Positions 1-6,453 of a DNA stretch of 15,639 nt are shown here, in pieces (the first letter of the stretch is position 1; each line of letters begins with the position of its first letter). The translations under genes and the position numbers were made by a program. This stretch comes from JAFAVZ01 sp036009105 (GTDB taxonomy: Bacteria; Acidobacteriota; Thermoanaerobaculia; Gp7-AA8). The stretch covers positions 1-15,639 of the forward strand of contig DASYMJ010000222.1 of the NCBI GenBank assembly GCA_036009105.1, written 5' to 3'. Below the pieces are notes generated by a model, which did no database searches, was not told where the DNA came from, and saw nothing but the letters and a program-made list of their open reading frames with translations.

Positions 1-24
1 CAGCATACCGGATCGGCCACCATT

Positions 25-45
25 GGGCCGGCTGAGAGCCGGCCC
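25..45. repeat. Perfect stem-loop right after the GGDEF-EAL gene
   Basis: GGGCCGGCT (25-33) and AGCCGGCCC (37-45) form a perfect 9-bp stem around a GAG loop. The last base of the right arm (45) is also the last base of the TAG stop codon (45-47, read on the minus strand) of the GGDEF-EAL gene. Read on the minus strand, the hairpin follows the stop directly but is not followed by a T run, so it is not a classical intrinsic terminator. It may be an end-of-gene hairpin or a copy of a dispersed palindromic repeat. The stem is seen directly; the role is inferred. Confidence 0.6.
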
Positions 46-2081
46 TACACGACCATGGCTTTGCGCTCGGCCAGCAGCGGCTCCAGCACGTCCGCCGGCA
101 CCGCGGGGCAAAACAGGTTGCCCTGAATGCGATCGCAGCGCTGGCGGCGCAGGAAGGCGAGCTGCCCCTCCGTCTCCACCCCTTCCGCCACCACGGCGAG
201 GTTGAGGCTGTGCGCCATGGAGATCACGGCGCTGACGATTGCCGCGTCGCTGGCGTCCGTCGTCACTTCCTTCACGAAGCTCTGGTCGAGCTTGAGCGTA
301 TCGATGGGAAAGCGCTTGAGGTAATTGAGCGACGAGTAGCCGGTCCCGAAATCGTCCATGGCGATGCTGACGCCGAGCGCTTTGAGCTCGCGGAGCGTGT
401 AGGTGGTGTTGTCCGCGTTCTGCATGGCGTTGCTCTCGGTGATCTCCAGCTCCAGCGACGAAGGATGGATGCCGCTCTCGTTTACCGCGGCGCGGATCTG
501 CTCCACCAGGTCCGGCTGCTGGAACTGGCGGGCGGAGAGATTGACCGACATGGTGAGGTCGTAGTCGATCTTCTTCTGCCACGCGCGGAGCTGGCGGCAG
601 GCGGTGCGCAGCACCCAATGGCCGATGGGGATGATGAGGCCCGAGATCTCCGCCACGGAGATGAAGTGGGCCGGCGAGAGGAGGCCGAGCTGCGGATGCT
701 CCCAGCGCACCAGAGCCTCCAGGCCGATGATCTGCCGCGTCTGCAGGTCGACCAGCGGCTGGTAGTGCACCACCAGCTCGTCCTGGCTGAGCGCCTTGCG
801 CAGCATGTTCTCCAGGGCGAGGCGCTCCAGGGCGCGGGCGTTCATGGCCGGCGCGTAGAGCTGGTAATTGTCGCGGCCCTGGTCCTTGGCGCGGTACATC
901 GCGCTGTCCGCGTTGCGCAGCAGCGTCTCCGGATCGAGGCCGTCGTTCGGATAGACGCTGATGCCGATGCTGGTGGAGACGAAGAGCTCCCGCTCCTGGA
1001 TGTGGAACGGGATCTTGAGCGTCTCCAGGATCTTCTGGGCGATCTTGGCCACGTCCTCCACGTTGTCCATGCGGGGGATGAGCAGCGTGAACTCGTCGCC
1101 GCCGAGGCGGGCCACGGTGTCGCCTTCCCGGACGCAGCTGCGGATGCGGTCCGCCACGGCCTTGAGCAAGGCGTCGCCCACCGAATGACCCAGCGAGTCG
1201 TTGATGTCCTTGAAGCGGTCGAGGTCGAGGAAGAGGACGGCCAGGCGCTGCCGCGCGCGGTCGGCCTGGGCGAGGGCGACGATCAGCCGGTCCATGTACA
1301 ACGGCCGGTTCGGCAGGCCGGTCAGCGCGTCGTGATAGGCGACGTGCTCGATCTGCGCCGCCGCGAGCTCCGCCGCCTCGCGCTCGTCCTCCAGCAGGCA
1401 GGCGATCATGCCGATGCCGATCACGGCCTGGATCAGGAAGTCGGCGATGCCGGCCCACGTCATGGTGTCGAGGAACTCGCCGGAGATCAGCCAGTAGACG
1501 CCGATGGCGACGTAATGCACCTGCTCGAGGGCGTAGCAGAAGAACGCTGCCGCAAGAATGGAGAAGCCGAGGCCGGGGCGGTTGCGGCGCACGCGCCAGA
1601 GCGCGACGGCGATGCCGCCGAACGCGGCCGCCGCCACGAGCGCGCGCAGCCCGACCCGCACCAGGAACCGCACCTCGGAGACCGGCACGCTGTTGATGAA
1701 AAGCAGCGAGGCGGCCAGGCCGAAGAGGCTCAGGCCGGCGAGGATGCGCTGCACGTTGCGCATCCGGATCGGCCGGCGGCGGACGAACTCGTAAATCCCG
1801 AAGAGGAACCAGCCGATCATCAGGTAACCGGTTACACCATCCACGATCATCACCGCGATGCGGGCGGGGTGGCTGCCGGCCAGGCGGAGGTAGATGGCCA
1901 GCAGGAAGGAGAGCGCGCCGGAGAGGTGATAGAGGGCGAGCACGGCCCAGCCGCGCGTCCAGTGCTGCAGGTACGACTTCTCGTACTGGCGATTGAAGCC
2001 GTAGAGCAGCAAGGCCATTACTGCTGCACCAATGATCTGTGCAGCAAAGGTAGCGAGAACGCCGATGTGGAACTCGGGCAT
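45..2081 (-). CDS. Membrane-anchored GGDEF-EAL (c-di-GMP) protein
   Basis: A 678-residue bifunctional cyclic-di-GMP turnover protein. Residues 1-230 contain several hydrophobic segments and form a membrane sensor region of unrecognised type (no MHYT or PAS motif seen). The GGDEF domain lies at about 245-410, with an intact GGDEF active loop at 327-331 and an RxxD inhibitory site at 318-321 (REGD), so diguanylate cyclase activity with product inhibition is possible. The EAL domain lies at about 425-672. It keeps EAL (455-457), N514, E546 in LEITES, D576-D577 in DDFGTG, K597, E633 and Q653, which is the complete phosphodiesterase set. Both activities therefore look intact, and which one dominates cannot be read from sequence. 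The start has an AAGG at a suitable distance. The gene lies 48 bp downstream of the glycosyltransferase gene on the same strand and may be co-transcribed with it. The domain calls are firm; the signal sensed is unknown. Confidence 0.95.
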   Translation of the reverse strand: MPEFHIGVLATFAAQIIGAAVMALLLYGFNRQYEKSYLQHWTRGWAVLALYHLSGALSFLLAIYLRLAGSHPARIAVMIVDGVTGYLMIGWFLFGIYEFVRRRPIRMRNVQRILAGLSLFGLAASLLFINSVPVSEVRFLVRVGLRALVAAAAFGGIAVALWRVRRNRPGLGFSILAAAFFCYALEQVHYVAIGVYWLISGEFLDTMTWAGIADFLIQAVIGIGMIACLLEDEREAAELAAAQIEHVAYHDALTGLPNRPLYMDRLIVALAQADRARQRLAVLFLDLDRFKDINDSLGHSVGDALLKAVADRIRSCVREGDTVARLGGDEFTLLIPRMDNVEDVAKIAQKILETLKIPFHIQERELFVSTSIGISVYPNDGLDPETLLRNADSAMYRAKDQGRDNYQLYAPAMNARALERLALENMLRKALSQDELVVHYQPLVDLQTRQIIGLEALVRWEHPQLGLLSPAHFISVAEISGLIIPIGHWVLRTACRQLRAWQKKIDYDLTMSVNLSARQFQQPDLVEQIRAAVNESGIHPSSLELEITESNAMQNADNTTYTLRELKALGVSIAMDDFGTGYSSLNYLKRFPIDTLKLDQSFVKEVTTDASDAAIVSAVISMAHSLNLAVVAEGVETEGQLAFLRRQRCDRIQGNLFCPAVPADVLEPLLAERKAMVV

Positions 2082-2129
2082 AGGGAGACCTTATGTGGGG
2101 ACCAGTAGGGACCGGAGCGGATTGTATCC

Positions 2130-3164
2130 TCAGAGAGAGTATGCGGCGATGAGCCGTTCGGCGGCGGCTTCGTAGCTGAACTGGAGCGTATGTTCCGTAA
2201 TGTGGCGGCGCGCGTCAACGGAGCGTGAATGGAGTGCCCGCCGAGCAGTTTCGGCAAGTGCCGCCGCGCTGTGCGCGCGGGCAATCGAGTCTGCCGGCAC
2301 GAGGGCGTCGATCCCTTCCAGCGGCGCGACGACCGGCATCACGCCGCAGGCCATCGCCTCCAGCACGGCGCGGTGGCCTTCGTCCGAGCCGCGCGCGGTG
2401 AAGAGGAGCGCATCGGCGGCGCGGTAATGCTCGGCGAGGTCGTCCTCGTGATAGCCGGCCCAGATCACGCGCTTCTCCACGCCGTGGCGCGCGGCGTGTG
2501 CTTCGAGCGCGGAGCGATGCTCGCCGTGGCCGATGATCATCAGCCGCGCCTCGGGCACCTCGGCCAGCGTGTCCAGCGCGAGCTCGAAGCCGCGCCCCTT
2601 GGCCAGCTTCCCGATCGCCACGAGCAGCTTCTCCTCGTTGCCAATGCCGTAGGCCGCGCGCACGTCGGGACCGTCGGGATGGAACTGGCGGCGATCGAGC
2701 GGCGGCGGCGTGAACACGACCTGCCGTCCTTCGATGTGGAAGCCGCGATTGATCACGAAGAGGTGCTCCGTGCGGTGAAGGAGCGACAGCGTGAACGGAT
2801 CGGAGCGGAGGACGCGGCGGGCGTGGAACGTGCGGCCGAGGCGCGTGGCGGTGCCGCTCACGGCGAAGCGGGCCAGCCAGTGGTCGTAGGTGAGATGAGC
2901 GTGCACGACGTCGAAGCCGTGGTGATCGATGAGGCGCCGCAGCGTCTGCACCGTGCGCAGGAAGGAGACCGGGTTCTGCGCCTTCCCGATGAGCGGATGG
3001 GCGAAGTCGTGATGCCGCAGCTTCGCCTCCAGCTTGTAGCCGCCGACGTAGGCGTAATGCGCGTCCACGCCCGCCGCCCGCAGCGCCTCGACCTCCGCGA
3101 AGGCCGGCGCCGCGGCGCCCGTCCAGCGGTTCCCGGCGGCGAGGTGGAGGATTTTGAGGGGCAT
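2130..3164 (-). CDS. GT4-type (GT-B fold) glycosyltransferase
   Basis: A 344-residue retaining glycosyltransferase of the GT4 type, expected to move a sugar from a nucleotide-sugar donor onto a cell-surface glycan or lipid acceptor at the cytoplasmic face. The N-terminal Rossmann half begins MPLKILHLAAG and includes DVVHAHLTYDHW (85-96). The donor-binding half starts near 175 and has AIGKLAKGRG (183-192). It ends with GSDEGHRAVLEAMACG (259-274), the position of the family's E-x7-E motif; the first acid is Asp261 (with Glu262 beside it) and the second is Glu269. I chose ATG 3164 over the longer open frame to 3242 because the extra 26 residues are encoded largely within the heptad inverted repeat and precede the conserved first beta strand. 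No strong Shine-Dalgarno is visible. Acceptor and donor cannot be predicted. The divergent O-antigen ligase gene fits a surface-polysaccharide role. Confidence 0.88.
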   Translation of the reverse strand: MPLKILHLAAGNRWTGAAAPAFAEVEALRAAGVDAHYAYVGGYKLEAKLRHHDFAHPLIGKAQNPVSFLRTVQTLRRLIDHHGFDVVHAHLTYDHWLARFAVSGTATRLGRTFHARRVLRSDPFTLSLLHRTEHLFVINRGFHIEGRQVVFTPPPLDRRQFHPDGPDVRAAYGIGNEEKLLVAIGKLAKGRGFELALDTLAEVPEARLMIIGHGEHRSALEAHAARHGVEKRVIWAGYHEDDLAEHYRAADALLFTARGSDEGHRAVLEAMACGVMPVVAPLEGIDALVPADSIARAHSAAALAETARRALHSRSVDARRHITEHTLQFSYEAAAERLIAAYSL

Positions 3165-3188
3165 GGTGGCGGGGAGGATATCTCTCAG

Positions 3189-3262
3189 AGCAGTTGCTGG
3201 TGGCTGGTGCTGGTTACTTGCGCCTCGGCGTTCTACCAGCAACTAGCAACCAGCAACTTTGC
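3189..3262. repeat. Inverted repeat made of degenerate 7-bp units (first copy)
   Basis: Lies in the divergent gap between the glycosyltransferase and the Trm112-like gene. The right arm contains three 7-bp units (AGCAACT, AGCAACC, AGCAACT; 3238-3258, with AGC at 3245 and 3252). The left arm (from 3189) carries the complementary series GTTGCTGG, TGGCTGG, TGCTGGT. The arms pair with a few mismatches around a loop of about 20 nt (3215-3234). The right arm ends immediately before a TATAGT box (3263-3268). The pairing and period are seen in the sequence; any role as insulator, bidirectional terminator or mobile palindrome is inference. Confidence 0.7.
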
Positions 3263-3277
3263 TATAGTGCCGCCGCC

Positions 3278-3517
3278 ATGGCGGTCGACGCGGAGCTCCT
3301 CGAAATCCTCGCCTGTCCTCTCTGCAAGGAGGAGGTCGCGCCGGTGCCTCTCTCGGAGGCGCGGCGGGCGGCGGTCCGCGACAAGTACCGCGAGAAGTTC
3401 CGCGGCGAGGAACCGGTGGTCGAGCAGGGCCTGCAGTGCGTGAAGTGCAAGCGCGTGTACCCGGTGGTCAGCGACATCCCGGTCATGCTCGTCGAAGAAG
3501 CGTTCGACGAGGCGTGA
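3278..3517 (+). CDS. Trm112/UPF0434-like zinc-ribbon protein
   Basis: A 79-residue protein with two CPxC/CxxC-type knuckles: Cys13 and Cys16 (ACPLCK), and Cys54 and Cys57 (QCVKCK), followed by YPVVSDIPVML. This is the signature of the Trm112/UPF0434 family. It is somewhat longer than the usual 55-65 residues because of an inserted charged segment (about 25-48) between the knuckles. Family members are small zinc proteins, some acting as activating partners of methyltransferases; the bacterial role is poorly defined. ATG 3278 is preferred over an open frame beginning at 3194 because the family start is at AVDAELLEILACP and the upstream part runs through the repeat. No Shine-Dalgarno is visible upstream, and a TATAGT box ends 9 bp before the ATG, so the message may be nearly leaderless. 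The O-antigen ligase gene starts 6 bp after its stop, so they probably form an operon. Confidence 0.85.
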   Translation: MAVDAELLEILACPLCKEEVAPVPLSEARRAAVRDKYREKFRGEEPVVEQGLQCVKCKRVYPVVSDIPVMLVEEAFDEA

Positions 3518-3523
3518 CGCGCC

Positions 3524-4744
3524 GTGTCGGCCTTCACGCGCCGCTTCCGCCTGCCTGACGACACGCCGCCCCAGGTCCAGTGGCTGGTCGGCTGCTACCT
3601 GGTCCACCTCCTCTGCGCCCCCTTCATCGCCACCTCGGAAGGCGCCGTCGCCTGGGCCATCATCTTCAGCCTCTCCGCTTTCAGCCGCGGCCTGATCCGT
3701 CCCCACTGGCACATCCTCTATTACCCGCTCGCCCTCTATGCCCTCGCCTCCAGCCTCTCCGCCATCGCCGCGCCGCGCTCCATCCACCTCGGCGCGGACC
3801 TGATCACCTGGCTCAAGTTCCTCCTCCTGCCGCTGGCTCTGATGATCTTCCGCGAGGTGCGCGGCGCGAAGGAAGCCGCTCTCGGCGTGCTCCTCTTCTT
3901 CGGCGTCGGCACCAGCATCTGGGGCCTGTGGCAGTACTTCGGCCTGGGGCAGCGCGACCTGGAGCACCGCATCACCGGGCCGGCCGTGCACGTGATGACG
4001 TTCTCCGGCCTGATCCTGCCGGTGGCCCTCGTCTTCGCCGTGCTCTGGCTTCATGACCGGCGCAACGTATGGCTCATCTTCGGAACCGGCGTGACCACGC
4101 TCGCGCTGCTGCTGACCTTCACCCGCAGCGTCTGGATCGGCTGGCTGATGGCCATCACCGTGCTGATCATCCTCCGCCGGCCGAAGCTGCTGGCCTGGCT
4201 GGCGCCGGCCATCGTCTGGTTCCTCATCCTCATGCCGATGCCGCTCTTCACCCGCTTGATGTCGACCTTCGACACGCGGCAGTCCTCCAACCTCGATCGC
4301 ATCCGCATGGTCGAGGCCGGCGTGGAGATCATCCGCGACTACCCCCTCCTCGGCGTCGGACCGGCGAACATCAAGGAGGTCTATCCGCTCTACCGCCGGC
4401 CGGACGCGCCGCGCTTCCGCATCCCCCACCTGCACAACAACGTGGTGCAGATCTGGGCCGAGCGGGGCGTCGTCGCGCTCGCCGCGTACCTCATCTTCCT
4501 GGCGCTTTTCCTCAGGGAGTGCGCGCGGGCGTGGGGGGGGGAGCGGCGGAAGTTCGCCGAGATCGGGGTGGCGGTCTGCGTGGCTCTGACCATGGCCGGC
4601 CTGTTCGAGTTCAACTTCGGGGACACCGAGGTGCTGTTCCTCATGCTGGATGTGTTCGCTCTGGTGATCGCCTTCACGAGCGATCGGCGATTGGTCGTCA
4701 GCGATCAGGAGAACGGATCTCCTCGGCTGATCGCTGATCGCTGA
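3524..4744 (+). CDS. O-antigen ligase / Wzy-like membrane protein
   Basis: A 406-residue polytopic inner-membrane protein with about ten hydrophobic segments. Members of this superfamily (WaaL, Wzy, PglL) join or polymerise lipid-linked glycans on the periplasmic face. The central periplasmic loop (about 245-310) contains LLGVGPANIKEVYPLY (275-290) and PHLHNNVVQIWAERGV (301-316), the H-N-x-x-x-Q-x-x-x-x-x-G pattern typical of the ligase family, with His304 as the likely key residue. FTRSVWIGW (199-207) matches the usual Arg-containing turn. Start is GTG 3524, 6 bp after the preceding stop; the first hydrophobic helix begins near residue 19. A run of nine G (4533-4541) lies within the reading frame. 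The last 21 residues (386-406) and the stop are encoded by a heptad-repeat hairpin, so the native C-terminus appears to have been extended or replaced by repeat DNA. Whether it acts as ligase or polymerase is not resolved. Confidence 0.87.
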   Translation: MSAFTRRFRLPDDTPPQVQWLVGCYLVHLLCAPFIATSEGAVAWAIIFSLSAFSRGLIRPHWHILYYPLALYALASSLSAIAAPRSIHLGADLITWLKFLLLPLALMIFREVRGAKEAALGVLLFFGVGTSIWGLWQYFGLGQRDLEHRITGPAVHVMTFSGLILPVALVFAVLWLHDRRNVWLIFGTGVTTLALLLTFTRSVWIGWLMAITVLIILRRPKLLAWLAPAIVWFLILMPMPLFTRLMSTFDTRQSSNLDRIRMVEAGVEIIRDYPLLGVGPANIKEVYPLYRRPDAPRFRIPHLHNNVVQIWAERGVVALAAYLIFLALFLRECARAWGGERRKFAEIGVAVCVALTMAGLFEFNFGDTEVLFLMLDVFALVIAFTSDRRLVVSDQENGSPRLIADR

Positions 4745-4753
4745 TCGCTGAGC
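4679..4753. repeat. Inverted repeat made of degenerate 7-bp units (second copy)
   Basis: The right arm has four head-to-tail heptads: GCTGATC (4726-4732), GCTGATC (4733-4739), GCTGATC (4740-4746) and GCTGAGC (4747-4753). The left arm has four units in inverse orientation: AGCGATC (4679-4685), GGCGATT (4686-4692), GGTCGTC (4693-4699) and AGCGATC (4700-4706). Between them GGAGA (4708-4712) and TCTCC (4718-4722) close a 5-nt loop, so the whole element can fold into one long hairpin. The stop codon of the O-antigen ligase gene (4742-4744) lies in the right arm. Its position between that gene and the sigma-factor promoter suggests, by inference, a terminator or insulator. Confidence 0.8.
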
Positions 4754-4814
4754 ACGGATCGCCCACGGCTGAGCCGGCTGCGAATGAACAGGAGAACCCC
4801 CGTGTTCCCGCTCC

Positions 4815-4841
4815 GTAACCTTTCACCATGCTACGCGTCGA
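4815..4841 (+). promoter_or_regulatory. Candidate ECF-sigma promoter upstream of the sigma gene
   Basis: GTAACCTTTC (4815-4824) followed by CGTC (4836-4839) gives an AAC -35 core and a CGT-type -10 core about 16 nt apart, the general layout of promoters read by ECF (group 4) sigma factors. It sits about 20 bp ahead of the ECF sigma gene, as expected for autoregulation. Transcription would begin near 4846-4848, after the upstream in-frame ATG at 4828, which is the main reason for starting the sigma gene at 4861. Motifs are seen; recognition by this sigma is inferred. Confidence 0.6.
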
Positions 4842-4860
4842 ACGAACCAGAGAAGGGGAG

Positions 4861-5442
4861 ATGAAACACCTGAGCGATCAGGAGTTGATGCGCATCGTTC
4901 AGGCGGGCGACCTCTCCCCGGCGTCCGAGATTTACGACCGGTACAGCGGTCGGATTTACAACTTCGCGTTCCGGTTCCTGAAGAACTCGGAAGCGGCGGA
5001 GGACGCGGCTCAGGAAGTTTTCGTCAAGATGCTCAAGCACGCAAATCAGTTTCACGGCGACGCGAAGTTATCGACCTGGCTCTTCTCCATCACGGCCAAC
5101 TGGTGCCGGGACTACCTGAGGAAAGCGGACAACAAGGCGAAGGAAGCGGAAGACGTGCTCATGTCCCTTCCGACCCCTCCCGAGCTGGCGCCGGACCGGA
5201 CGCTGGAACAGAGAGAAAACGAGGCGCGTGTGCAGCGCGCGCTTTCGGCGCTGACGCCGGAGCAGCGCGAGGCGATCCTGCTCTCGCGCTACCAGGGGCT
5301 GTCGTACGCCGAGATTGCGCAGATTGCGGGATGTTCGGAGGGGGCGGTCAAGACGCGCGTGTTCCGCGCGATGGAGACGCTGAAGAAGGCCCTGACCGGC
5401 GAGGCACGCGGAGGTGACCGATGGGCGACTGTGAGTCGATGA
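4861..5442 (+). CDS. ECF (sigma-70 group 4, RpoE-like) sigma factor
   Basis: A 193-residue sigma factor with only regions 2 and 4, the ECF layout. Region 2 spans about 15-88 and includes EDAAQEVFVKMLKH (47-60) and LSTWLFSITANWCRDYLRK (70-88). Region 4 spans about 126-177, with LTPEQREAILLSRYQGLSY (131-149) and the helix-turn-helix EIAQIAGCSEGAVKTRVFRA (151-170). It would direct RNA polymerase to a small regulon, including its own promoter at 4815. Start ATG 4861 follows a GGGGAG-rich ribosome site; the ATG at 4828 is rejected because it lies upstream of the predicted transcription start. Its last 22 bp overlap the anti-sigma gene, a typical translationally coupled sigma/anti-sigma pair. The family call is firm; the inducing signal is unknown. 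Confidence 0.95.
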   Translation: MKHLSDQELMRIVQAGDLSPASEIYDRYSGRIYNFAFRFLKNSEAAEDAAQEVFVKMLKHANQFHGDAKLSTWLFSITANWCRDYLRKADNKAKEAEDVLMSLPTPPELAPDRTLEQRENEARVQRALSALTPEQREAILLSRYQGLSYAEIAQIAGCSEGAVKTRVFRAMETLKKALTGEARGGDRWATVSR

Positions 5443-6449
5443 GAGAAAGCATCCCCCTGCTGCTGACGGAGTCGCTCGACCCCGCCAGCCGCGAGCGTAC
5501 GCACCTGCACATCGAGGCCTGCGCCTCCTGTTCCGCGGAGTGGAGCGGATACAAGGATGCGTGGCGGATGATGGGCGAGCTGCCCGAGCTCGAGGTGCCG
5601 GCGCGCGTGAAGCAGCGCTTCCTGCAGCAGATCCAGCCCGCGGCGGCGCCGGCCGGGCACGGCAACGTCGTGCCCTTCCATCGCCGCACCGCGACGCGCT
5701 GGCTCTCCCAGGCCGCCGCCGTGGTGCTGATCGCCGGCGGCGCGTTCTACGCCGGCCACCTCGTGCAGACGCCGAATGCCCCCATGACCGCGCAGCTGCC
5801 CCAGACGCCGGCCGTGGTGTCGAGCATCCAGCCGGCGAAGTTCTCGCTGGCCGAGACGCGGGTGCTGCCGGCGGACGCCGTCAATCCCGACTTCGAAGGC
5901 CGCCCGAACATCGATAACGTCCAGTTCGTGGATGCCGACCCGCGCGACGGCAAGATCGGCGTCTCCTTCGACATGACCTCCCACCTCACCGTCACCGGCA
6001 GCCCGAACGACAAGAGCATGGTCCGCCTGCTGGCGTACGTGCTGGAGAGCCAGGACAAGATCTCCCCGACCCGTTCCCGCGCCCTCGACTGGGTGCGCGA
6101 GACGTACTCCGATCCGCAGAACGCGAACCCGGAGATCGCCAGCGCGCTGGCCAAGGTGCTGCGCAGCGAAGAGCATGAAGGCGTCCGCATCAAGGCCGTC
6201 GACACGCTCAAGACGATGCCCCAGAAGATGGCCTCCTCCACGCGCGACGCGCTGATCGCGGCGCTCAAGAACGATCCGAACCCGGCCGTGCGCATCAAGG
6301 CCGTCGAGGCGCTGGCCACCATGGCCCGCAACGGCGAGCAGCTCGATGCGCAGACGGTCGACACCCTCCGCCAGAAGGCGTCCGAAGACACCGAGAACCT
6401 CTACGTCCGCGTGAAGGCCGCGGAAGTCCTGAGCAGCATCAAGCCGTAA
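5421..6449 (+). CDS. Membrane zinc-finger anti-sigma factor with HEAT-repeat tail
   Basis: A 342-residue partner of the preceding sigma factor. Residues 1-50 form a ZAS-type anti-sigma domain with H30-x3-C34-x2-C37 (HIEACASC), plus Cys4 as a possible additional zinc ligand. One membrane span lies at about 94-114. The remaining ~230 residues should be outside the cytoplasm. After a linker and a beta-rich stretch (about 140-195), the tail (about 200-342) is helical and carries three copies of a V-R-[IV]-K-A-x-[DE]-x-L motif at 255-263, 290-298 and 329-337, spaced 35 and 39 residues apart, as in HEAT repeats. Proposed role: hold the sigma factor at the membrane and release it when the HEAT region detects an envelope signal or partner. 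The first part is standard for the family; sensing by the HEAT repeats is inference. The gene overlaps the sigma gene by 22 bp and ends 4 bp before the DUF4097 gene. Confidence 0.88.
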   Translation: MGDCESMRESIPLLLTESLDPASRERTHLHIEACASCSAEWSGYKDAWRMMGELPELEVPARVKQRFLQQIQPAAAPAGHGNVVPFHRRTATRWLSQAAAVVLIAGGAFYAGHLVQTPNAPMTAQLPQTPAVVSSIQPAKFSLAETRVLPADAVNPDFEGRPNIDNVQFVDADPRDGKIGVSFDMTSHLTVTGSPNDKSMVRLLAYVLESQDKISPTRSRALDWVRETYSDPQNANPEIASALAKVLRSEEHEGVRIKAVDTLKTMPQKMASSTRDALIAALKNDPNPAVRIKAVEALATMARNGEQLDAQTVDTLRQKASEDTENLYVRVKAAEVLSSIKP

Positions 6450-6453
6450 AGCC

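Noticed and set aside
210..2108. A 632-codon open frame on the plus strand opposite the GGDEF-EAL gene
   Set aside because: Its translation is low-complexity, rich in His, Arg, Gly and Ala, with no domain. It mirrors the strong GC bias of the real minus-strand gene.
3233..4435. A 400-codon minus-strand open frame opposite the Trm112-like and O-antigen ligase genes
   Set aside because: Composition is dominated by Asp, Glu, Gly, His and Arg, with no hydrophobic core or motif; a codon-bias shadow.
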